Assembly: GCA_964607675.1 (NCBI GenBank)
Contig: CAZSLC010000030.1
Location: 1-19,115, forward strand
Length of the DNA: 19,115 nucleotides
Direction of reading: 5' to 3'
DNA from: CAZSLC01 sp964607675
GTDB taxonomy: Bacteria > Bacteroidota > Bacteroidia > Bacteroidales > UBA932
A program made the position numbers and the translations under genes. The stretch's first letter is position 1. Each line of letters opens with the position of its first letter. Below the pieces are notes generated by a model. That model saw nothing but the letters and a program-made list of their open reading frames with translations, ran no database searches and was not told where the DNA came from. This document shows positions 13,268 to 19,115 of this stretch, piece by piece.

Positions 13268-15082
13268 ATGAGACATGTTATAAAATTATTACTAATTGCT
13301 TTTTTATCGGTTATATCTCTCAATGCAAATGGACAATATTCATTGGGAGTTGAGGCCCCAAAAGTGGTAGCTATCGACGAGACATTTAGTCTTGTCTATA
13401 CAGCAACAGGAAAGGTGGAGAATTTTACCCCCCCTTCAATTGACAATTTTTCAGTGTTAGCTGGGCCAAGTACATCGACCATGAATAGCACAACTTATAT
13501 CAATGGCAAGAGAACTCATACATATCAAATGAGTTATACTTACATTTTACAGTCTAATGGAGTAGAGGGAAAATATACTATCCCATCGGCGAGTGTTAAA
13601 ATAGATGGTAAAGAGTATGTAAGTAAAAGTGTTGCCATTGAGGTGGTAAAAACGCAAAACACATCTACTTCCAAATCCTCCTCTTCCAGTTCTGGCCAAA
13701 ATAATCAATCATCCACAATAAGTAATGACGATATACTATTGATACTTTCTTTGAGCAAGAGCAATGTAGTAAAAGGGGAGCCTGTTATAGCAACACTAAA
13801 ATTATATACCAAAGTTAATATTGCTGGTTTTGAAGATGTTAAATTCCCAGTTTTTGATGGTTTTTGGAGTCAAGAGATGGAGACACCTACAAATCTCTCT
13901 ATGGAGCGAGAGAATTATAATGGGGAGATATACTCCTCTGCTTTGATAAGGAAGTATATGCTTATACCGCAACAAGTGGGTACACTGAAAATTGATCCAG
14001 CAGAACTTGTTTGCCAGGTGCAGGTTCGCTCTCAGGGTTCATCTTCAAGATCTATTTTCGATGATTTTTTTGATAGTGGGTACCAAACAATAAGAAAAAG
14101 GATTTTAACATCTGAAAAGAGAGTTAAGGTATCTGCTCTACCAGCTGGGGCACCATCTTCTTTTTTGGGAGGAGTTGGAGATTTTAAGATGGATGTTAGC
14201 CTCTCGAAGGAGAATTTGACAGCGCATGAGGCAGCCTCTCTTATTGTAAAAATATCAGGCAATGGCAACTTGAACATGATTGAGGCACCAAGTGTTATTT
14301 TTCCCCCTGACTTCGAATTGTACGATGTCAAAAAGAGTGAAAACATCACTTCTGGTTCAGGTGGGACATCTGGGGTAAAAACATTTGAATTTCCATTTAT
14401 ACCAAGAAGTTCAGGAGAGTTTGAGATACCATCATTAGAATTCAGTTATTATGACATCAATAAATCAAAATATTCGACGATAAAGTCACTACCAATAAAA
14501 ATTGATATCGCAAGGGGGGATGATTCTCATTCCAATGCCGTAGTTAGTACACAAAATAAACAGTCGGTAAAGAGTCTTAATCAAGATATTAGGTTTATTG
14601 CCACCTCATCTTCCCTCAGATTGAATTCAAAATTTTTTGTAGCTACTCCTCTGTTCTATATCATAGTGCTTCTAATTTTAATTATTTGTGTTCTATCGTT
14701 TATCCTCATTAATAAGTTCCTTAAGAAAAGAGGTGATGTGGCGAGAGTGAAAAATAGAAAAGCACTCAAAGTGGCAAAAATGAGATTGAGAAGTGCCGAA
14801 ACTTTGTTGAAACAACAATTATACTCTGCCTTCTATGAAGAGGTTCACAAAGCTATTATTGGATATATGGCAGATAAATTCACTTTATCCCTATCAGAGA
14901 TTAACAGAGATAATATGAAGGAGTCGTTGCTAAATCATAATCATCCAGAAGAGGTTGTAAATAACTTATTTACTCTTCTTGACGCTTGTGAATACGCTCG
15001 TTATGCCCCTTCTACAGGTTATACGGCCATGGAGAACGATTACAAGGCGGCCATTAATGTAATATCTCAAATTGAAAGTTAG
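13268..15082 (+). CDS. batD: Oxygen-tolerance protein BatD
   Basis: The protein has 604 residues from the ATG at 13268, 2 bp after the batBC stop. A TTG codon 9 bp upstream is in frame, but the ATG gives a proper signal peptide (M-R-H-V-I-K-L-L-L-I-A-F-L, cleavage near N-G-Q). A long periplasmic region of beta-sandwich domains follows, with a Ser-rich linker (about 132-150) and the family's acidic/aromatic I-F-D-D-F-F-D-S segment (about 262-269). A membrane helix (about 460-482) leads to a cytoplasmic helical domain (about 505-604) with C-E-Y-A-R-Y-A-P. BatD is thought to bridge the periplasm and inner membrane with BatA and BatB. The stop is 2 bp before batE. Complete and of usual length. 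Confidence 0.93.
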   Translation: MRHVIKLLLIAFLSVISLNANGQYSLGVEAPKVVAIDETFSLVYTATGKVENFTPPSIDNFSVLAGPSTSTMNSTTYINGKRTHTYQMSYTYILQSNGVEGKYTIPSASVKIDGKEYVSKSVAIEVVKTQNTSTSKSSSSSSGQNNQSSTISNDDILLILSLSKSNVVKGEPVIATLKLYTKVNIAGFEDVKFPVFDGFWSQEMETPTNLSMERENYNGEIYSSALIRKYMLIPQQVGTLKIDPAELVCQVQVRSQGSSSRSIFDDFFDSGYQTIRKRILTSEKRVKVSALPAGAPSSFLGGVGDFKMDVSLSKENLTAHEAASLIVKISGNGNLNMIEAPSVIFPPDFELYDVKKSENITSGSGGTSGVKTFEFPFIPRSSGEFEIPSLEFSYYDINKSKYSTIKSLPIKIDIARGDDSHSNAVVSTQNKQSVKSLNQDIRFIATSSSLRLNSKFFVATPLFYIIVLLILIICVLSFILINKFLKKRGDVARVKNRKALKVAKMRLRSAETLLKQQLYSAFYEEVHKAIIGYMADKFTLSLSEINRDNMKESLLNHNHPEEVVNNLFTLLDACEYARYAPSTGYTAMENDYKAAINVISQIES

Positions 15083-15084
15083 TT

Positions 15085-15843
15085 ATGAAAAAATATTTGA
15101 TAATTATTAATTTGATTTTTTTATCGATTACTTCTCTTGCCAATGATAGAGATTCTCTCTGGCTTGATGCAACCAACGCATATACGGGGAGTAATTATGA
15201 AACATCACTAAGAAGTTTCAAAGAGCTTGAGAGACTTGGATATGAGTCTCCCGAATTGTTTTACAATATTGGGAATACCTATTATAAATTGGGAAACAAT
15301 ATTGCCTATTCCATCCTATATTATGAACGGGCGTTAAGGCTTAATCCTTCATATGAGGATGCAAGGAACAATCTTGAGTTAGCAAAGGAGATGACACTTG
15401 ATAGAATAGACGAAGTTCCTGATTTTGTGATGATTACTTGGGTTAACAATTTGAAAAGAGATCTCTCTTCGAATATGTGGGCATATCTCTCAATTGCACT
15501 ATTTGCAATTCTTGCAGCTCTTTTGTTATTGTTTAGGTATAGCAGGGTGTCGTGGATAAAGAAGATGACATTTGTGTTGGCTTTATTATCTCTATTCTTG
15601 GCTATTTTGTTTTATTCATTTTCGATTTCGTTGAAAAATGATGCGCAGAGGGACAATGAGGCCATTATTACCTCCCCTGTCAGTTCTGTACGTAGCTCCC
15701 CTAATCAACAAGGGAAATCCCTCCTAATTATCCACGAAGGGACAAAGGTTGAAATAATTGAAGACCTTGGGGAGTGGAGAAGAGTAGAGATATCAGATGG
15801 GAGACAAGGATGGATTTTGGGAAAAGAGTTAGAAATTATTTAA
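15085..15843 (+). CDS. batE: Aerotolerance protein BatE (TPR and SH3b domains)
   Basis: The 252-residue protein has a signal peptide (about 1-20, ending S-L-A-N), TPR repeats (about 24-100, including F-Y-N-I-G-N-T-Y-Y-K-L-G and Y-Y-E-R-A-L-R-L-N-P), two membrane helices (about 131-150 and 161-181) and a C-terminal bacterial SH3 domain (about 192-252). The SH3 domain shows V-R-S-S-P and a final G-W-I-L-G-K-E-L. The two-helix hairpin places both the TPR and SH3b parts on the periplasmic side. It is last of the bat genes, 2 bp after batD, and followed after 11 bp by glmM. SH3b domains often bind cell-wall peptides; binding here is inference. Confidence 0.92.
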   Translation: MKKYLIIINLIFLSITSLANDRDSLWLDATNAYTGSNYETSLRSFKELERLGYESPELFYNIGNTYYKLGNNIAYSILYYERALRLNPSYEDARNNLELAKEMTLDRIDEVPDFVMITWVNNLKRDLSSNMWAYLSIALFAILAALLLLFRYSRVSWIKKMTFVLALLSLFLAILFYSFSISLKNDAQRDNEAIITSPVSSVRSSPNQQGKSLLIIHEGTKVEIIEDLGEWRRVEISDGRQGWILGKELEII

Positions 15844-15854
15844 ACATATATAAA

Positions 15855-17246
15855 ATGACACTTATTAAATCTATTTCAGGTATTAGGGGTACTATTGGAG
15901 GTGAAGTGGGAAATGCCCTCACTCCTTTAGATATTGTTAAATTTACTGCTGCTTATGCATATCGTCTAAGGGTGAGAATACCAGGAAAAGAGAGATATAA
16001 GGTAGTAGTGGGGAGAGATGCCCGCCTCTCTGGGAAGATGGTGGATTCAGTGGTTTGTGGCACCCTTTCCTCTTGTGGAGTGGATGTTGTAAATGCATCC
16101 CTTGCTTCAACTCCAACGGTGGAGATGGCAGTGCTATTTGAAAAAGCAGATGGTGGAATCATTTTGACTGCTTCTCACAACCCCAAACAATGGAATGCCC
16201 TCAAACTTCTCAATGAAAGAGGGGAGTTTCTTGATGCAGAAGAGGGTGCACTACTACTTGAAGCAGCTGAAAAGGGTAATTTTAATTTTGTTGATGTTGA
16301 AAATTTAGGAAAAATAGAATATAGGGATTTTACACAGGCTCATATTGAAGCAGTGTTGTCTCACCCTTTAGTCGATCTCGATGCTATTTACAGAAGAGGC
16401 TTTAAGGTGGTGCTCGATGGAGTTAACTCTGTTGGGGGTGTTATTATGCCTAAACTCTTCGAAGCCCTTGGGGTTGAGTGTGTGTGTATTAATTGTGATC
16501 CTACAGGCGATTTTGCCCATAATCCAGAACCTCTTCCAGAACATCTGGTGGAGCTTTCGAAGATGACTGTATCTGAAGGGGCAGATTTGGGAGTTAGTGT
16601 CGATCCAGATGTTGACAGACTTGCTTTTATGTGTGAGGATGGTACTCCTTTCGGAGAGGAGTACACATTGGTATCAGTTGCAGACTATATTTTGTCAAAT
16701 AAAAAGGGGGGAGCTGTCTCTAATTTGTCGTCGTCGAGGGCGTTGAGAGATGTTGCGGAGTCTCATGGTTGTAGGTATTATTCAGCTGCTGTGGGAGAGG
16801 TGAATGTGACCACCCAAATGAGAAAAGTGAAAGCAGTTATTGGGGGGGAGGGTAACGGTGGTGTCATTGTACCAGATCTCCACTATGGACGAGATGCACT
16901 AATTGGAGTAGCATTGTTCCTCAGCAATCTTGCCCATAAAGATACTACAGTATCTCAACTCAGGGATGGCTATCCACGGTATATTATTTCTAAAAACAGG
17001 ATAGAACTCTCTGATAAAAATCTTATTGATAGGATTATGGATCAAGTGAAGAGAGAATTCCCATCAGAGAAAATCACCACCATTGATGGGGTTAAAATTG
17101 ACTTTGAGAGGGAAAGAATGTGGGTTCATCTTAGGAAGTCTAATACAGAGCCTATTATAAGGATATATTCGGAAGCTCCTACCCTTGAACAGGCAAATGA
17201 GCTGGCCGAAAGAATTAAGACTATTGCAAACAAAATGATTAAATAA
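15855..17246 (+). CDS. glmM: Phosphoglucosamine mutase-type phosphohexomutase
   Basis: The protein has 463 residues from the ATG at 15855. An in-frame GTG at 15774 lies inside batE and would add an unrelated 27-residue tail, whereas M-T-L-I-K-S-I-S-G-I-R-G-T-I-G-G is the usual start in this phylum. All four phosphohexomutase landmarks are present: active-site phosphoserine loop T-A-S-H-N-P (105-110, S107), metal loop D-P-D-V-D-R (250-255), sugar loop G-E-G-N-G-G (331-336) and phosphate loop R-K-S-N-T-E-P (427-433). The likely reaction is GlcN-6-P to GlcN-1-P for UDP-GlcNAc and cell wall synthesis. Phosphomannomutase or phosphoglucomutase activity cannot be excluded from motifs alone. The stop overlaps the next ATG by one base. 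Confidence 0.88.
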   Translation: MTLIKSISGIRGTIGGEVGNALTPLDIVKFTAAYAYRLRVRIPGKERYKVVVGRDARLSGKMVDSVVCGTLSSCGVDVVNASLASTPTVEMAVLFEKADGGIILTASHNPKQWNALKLLNERGEFLDAEEGALLLEAAEKGNFNFVDVENLGKIEYRDFTQAHIEAVLSHPLVDLDAIYRRGFKVVLDGVNSVGGVIMPKLFEALGVECVCINCDPTGDFAHNPEPLPEHLVELSKMTVSEGADLGVSVDPDVDRLAFMCEDGTPFGEEYTLVSVADYILSNKKGGAVSNLSSSRALRDVAESHGCRYYSAAVGEVNVTTQMRKVKAVIGGEGNGGVIVPDLHYGRDALIGVALFLSNLAHKDTTVSQLRDGYPRYIISKNRIELSDKNLIDRIMDQVKREFPSEKITTIDGVKIDFERERMWVHLRKSNTEPIIRIYSEAPTLEQANELAERIKTIANKMIK

Positions 17247-18478
17247 TGTTTTCATTTAGAACAACTAAACTGGAAGAACAGCCAGATCTTGTCCTTAGAA
17301 GTGGTCGTATAGGGGTATTGTGTAATCATGTGGCTTGGAACCCAGAGAAGGGAGAGTACCTTTTTGAAACATTGTATAAAAAAGGGAATCTGAAAAGGGT
17401 ATTTACTCCAGAACATGGCCTCTTCGGGGAACATCAAGATCAAGTAAAGGTAGATTCGGCATCTATTTATGAAAGGATGGGTATGAAGGGGTGTGAATTT
17501 GTCTCCCTTTATGGTACTAGTGAGGAGTCATTGTATGCTCAAAAAGACAAATTGACAGATATTGATGCTTTGATTATTGAATTGCAAGATGTTGGATCAC
17601 GGTATTACACTTTCCTTTCTACTGTGAATAATCTTTTTAAAGTTCTACATAAAAACAATATCAATATATCTGTTTATGTCTTAGATAGGGAAAATCCTAT
17701 TGGTCGTTCAGTCGAAGGTTCGATGTTGAGAGATGAGTATAGCTCTTTTATAGGCATATCTGGATTGCCCAATAGACATGGTCTTACAATAGGGGAGATG
17801 GCAAATTCCTTTCATACTGAGATTGGTGCGAAGTTTCCTCTACATATCATTTCATATATCACCCGTTCTGCTACCAAATTTATGATGCCGTGGAGTATTC
17901 CCCCATCGCCCAATATTGCAGGGCTATTTACAAGTGGCTTTTATACTGGTCAATGTTTGTGGGAGGGGACAAATGTTAGTGAGGGACGTGGAACTACACG
18001 ACCTTTTGAACTCTTTGGTGCACCTTACATGAAGGAGTTAGCTGATTATAATATTAAACATAAGTGTTCAAATTGGAATGATCCAAACAACCCCCTTTCA
18101 GATCAAGGAGCTTTCATAAGATGGAATATTTTTATTCCTACATTTAGTAAATATTGTGGTGAAAATTGTTTTGGATTTCAATTGTTGCTAAATCCTGGCG
18201 TTAATTATCACTCCTATTTACATGCTTTGCGCTCAATTAGATTTGTAAAGGATAATTGCCCCAATGATTTCGAATTTAAGAAAGGAAAATATGAGGCAGG
18301 AAATGATAAATCTGCAATTGAATTGCTTGTTGGGGATAAGTTGATACTTGATTATCTATATCAAAACGGACCTGAATGGGACGATGTTAGAGAGCATGTC
18401 AAAGTCGAAGAGCAGAAATGGATTAGAAAAGCAAAAAAATATTTATTATATGACGATCCGTTGTGGAGAGTTAAATAA
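17246..18478 (+). CDS. DUF1343 protein, NamZ-like exo-beta-N-acetylmuramidase family
   Basis: The 410-residue protein shows the DUF1343 landmarks: R-I-G-V-L-C-N-H (21-28), V-F-T-P-E-H-G-L-F-G-E-H-Q (52-64), I-E-L-Q-D-V-G-S-R-Y-Y-T (111-122), V-L-D-R-E-N-P-I-G, G-L-P-N-R-H-G-L-T-I-G-E-M and C-L-W-E-G-T-N-V-S-E-G-R-G-T-T-R-P-F-E. Characterised members (NamZ) release terminal MurNAc from peptidoglycan fragments. Unlike secreted members, this one has no signal peptide or membrane segment: it starts M-F-S-F-R-T-T-K-L-E-E-Q-P. Either it acts in the cytoplasm or the true start lies elsewhere. The ATG overlaps the glmM stop by one base, so the two are probably translated together. Family call is firm; substrate is by homology. 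Confidence 0.85.
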   Translation: MFSFRTTKLEEQPDLVLRSGRIGVLCNHVAWNPEKGEYLFETLYKKGNLKRVFTPEHGLFGEHQDQVKVDSASIYERMGMKGCEFVSLYGTSEESLYAQKDKLTDIDALIIELQDVGSRYYTFLSTVNNLFKVLHKNNINISVYVLDRENPIGRSVEGSMLRDEYSSFIGISGLPNRHGLTIGEMANSFHTEIGAKFPLHIISYITRSATKFMMPWSIPPSPNIAGLFTSGFYTGQCLWEGTNVSEGRGTTRPFELFGAPYMKELADYNIKHKCSNWNDPNNPLSDQGAFIRWNIFIPTFSKYCGENCFGFQLLLNPGVNYHSYLHALRSIRFVKDNCPNDFEFKKGKYEAGNDKSAIELLVGDKLILDYLYQNGPEWDDVREHVKVEEQKWIRKAKKYLLYDDPLWRVK

Positions 18479-18489
18479 TTGTAAAAATA

Positions 18490-18520
18490 TTTGTTAAATA
18501 CTTATTTATCTTTAAATTTG
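18490..18520 (+). promoter_or_regulatory. Bacteroidota promoter of rpmE2 (TTTG-N19-TAAATTTG)
   Basis: TTTG at 18490-18493 and TAAATTTG at 18513-18520 are separated by 19 bases, a perfect -33/-7 pair for the Bacteroidota primary sigma factor. The ATG of rpmE2 is 29 bases downstream, with an A-rich leader and no Shine-Dalgarno sequence. It separates rpmE2 from the glmM/DUF1343 transcript. Confidence 0.8.
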
Positions 18521-18549
18521 CAGCCCCAATTAATTAAAAAACAACGAAA

Positions 18550-18795
18550 ATGAAAAAAGGATTACATCCCGAAACCTACCGTCTTGTAGCTTTCAAGGAT
18601 ATGTCAAACGAGCACGTTTTTATTACACGCTCTTGTGTAAATACAAAAGAAACCATTGAGATTGAAGGAGTTGAATATCCTTTAGTTAAAGTCGAAATCT
18701 CTAATACATCACACCCCTTCTATACTGGGAAGATCAAATTGGTCGATGTCGCAGGTCGTGTGGACAAATTCTACCAACGTTACAAAAAGAAATAG
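18550..18795 (+). CDS. rpmE2: 50S ribosomal protein L31, type B
   Basis: The 81-residue protein matches type B L31: M-K-K-G-L-H-P-E-T-Y-R at the start, an H-P-F-Y-T-G segment in the middle and D-K-F-Y-Q-R-Y-K-K-K at the end. It has a single cysteine (C29) and no C-x-x-C zinc motif, which is the type B form that does not need zinc. It is monocistronic, with its own promoter upstream and an intrinsic terminator downstream. Length is normal. Confidence 0.95.
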   Translation: MKKGLHPETYRLVAFKDMSNEHVFITRSCVNTKETIEIEGVEYPLVKVEISNTSHPFYTGKIKLVDVAGRVDKFYQRYKKK

Positions 18796-18846
18796 TATTT
18801 ATACTATATATAGAGAAATATTAATTAAGAAGTTCTTAATTGGATT

Positions 18847-18882
18847 AAAGCTCAGTACTGTACTGGGCTTTTCCATTTTTTT
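18847..18882 (+). terminator. Intrinsic terminator after rpmE2
   Basis: An AAGCTCAGTAC arm (18848-18858) pairs with GTACTGGGCTT (18860-18870) with one G-T wobble, leaving a small loop around 18857-18861. It is followed by TTCC and a run of seven T. The distance of about 50 bases from the rpmE2 stop fits a terminator for that gene. Confidence 0.75.
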
Positions 18883-18909
18883 CAAAGTAAAGCCTAACAA
18901 TTAAAACAT

Positions 18910-18941
18910 TTTGACATTAAGGATATAAAATGTTATTTTTG
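18910..18941 (+). promoter_or_regulatory. Bacteroidota promoter of the last gene (TTTG-N20-TATTTTTG)
   Basis: TTTG at 18910-18913 and TATTTTTG at 18934-18941 are 20 bases apart, a good -33/-7 pair. The ATG at 18964 follows 22 bases later. Together with the terminator just upstream it marks an independent transcription unit. Confidence 0.7.
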
Positions 18942-18963
18942 TTTTTAATAAAAAAGAGAGATT

Positions 18964-19115
18964 ATGGAAATGCAGGCTACACGCTATCCTATTGGGATAC
19001 AGACATTCACAGAGATTAGAAACAAGGGCTATCTTTATATAGATAAGAGTGAATATGTATATAATCTGAGCCACGGGGTTTCTAAATATATCTTTCTGAG
19101 TCGTCCACGCAGATT
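18964..19115 (+). CDS. AAA-ATPase-like / PD-(D/E)XK nuclease superfamily protein, N-terminal part only
   Basis: Only the first 50 or so residues are in the window. They contain R-Y-P-I-G-I-Q-T-F-T-E-I-R, then G-Y-L-Y-I-D-K-S-E-Y-V-Y, then F-L-S-R-P-R-R, which is the characteristic N-terminus of the AAA-ATPase-like family (PF09820), usually followed by a Walker A motif and a C-terminal PD-(D/E)XK nuclease-like domain (DUF1703). Those parts lie beyond the window. Starts at 18964 or, two codons later, at 18970 are both possible; 18964 is the first ATG after the promoter. Such genes occur in many copies in Bacteroidota genomes and their role is unknown. Confidence 0.8.
   Translation, partial: MEMQATRYPIGIQTFTEIRNKGYLYIDKSEYVYNLSHGVSKYIFLSRPRR

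Noticed and set aside
15774..15854. GTG start for glmM inside batE
   Set aside because: The extra 27 residues are batE codons in another frame and do not resemble phosphohexomutases; the ATG at 15855 gives the family N-terminus.

Overview
The window is AT-rich bacterial chromosome, almost certainly from the Bacteroidota and most likely the order Bacteroidales. The evidence is an intact bat (aerotolerance) cluster, a type B ribosomal protein L31, a phosphoglucosamine mutase with the N-terminus usual in this phylum, promoters of the TTTG / TAnnTTTG type, and a near absence of Shine-Dalgarno sequences (only two strong ones, both in the bat cluster). I see no rRNA, tRNA, CRISPR array, insertion sequence or prophage. 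Coding density is very high and no gene-free stretch exceeds 300 bases.

Layout. (1) 1-227, minus: N-terminus of a probable rRNA pseudouridine synthase, made of 13-residue charged repeats. (2) 305-3863, plus: a MacB/FtsX-type ABC permease followed by two paralogous membrane-anchored proteins of unknown function. Their extracytoplasmic domain resembles the galactose-binding lectin LecA (PA-IL), interrupted by an insert. (3) 3844-7641, minus: truA-exbB-exbD-tonB-prsW, tightly packed, then a small TerB-like gene with its own likely promoter. The TerB-like gene converges on, and overlaps by 20 bp, the second LecA-like gene. (4) 7702-15843, plus: moxR, a DUF58 gene, a BatD-related gene, batA, a fused batB-batC, batD and batE. 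(5) 15855-18478, plus: glmM and a DUF1343/NamZ-like gene, continuing the same run without a visible break. (6) 18550-18795, plus: rpmE2 with a textbook promoter and an intrinsic terminator. (7) 18964-end, plus: start of an AAA-ATPase-like/PD-(D/E)XK family protein with its own promoter.

How the genes work together. ExbB, ExbD and TonB form the proton-driven motor that energises outer-membrane receptors; an intramembrane protease of the PrsW family is encoded 3 bp behind tonB. In the bat cluster, MoxR is an AAA+ ATPase usually paired with von Willebrand A (vWA) proteins. DUF58, BatA and BatBC each carry a vWA domain with a complete metal-binding (MIDAS) motif. BatD and its small relative span the inner membrane, and BatBC and BatE carry TPR repeats. 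Together they look like an inner-membrane/periplasm assembly. glmM (UDP-GlcNAc synthesis) and the NamZ-like gene (MurNAc release) are overlapped by one base and suggest amino-sugar or peptidoglycan metabolism.

The most novel points are the LecA-like split-domain protein pair, the batB-batC fusion with a retained internal secretion signal, the two perfect Shine-Dalgarno sequences confined to batA and batBC, and the face-to-face promoter elements in the 60-bp gap between truA and moxR.
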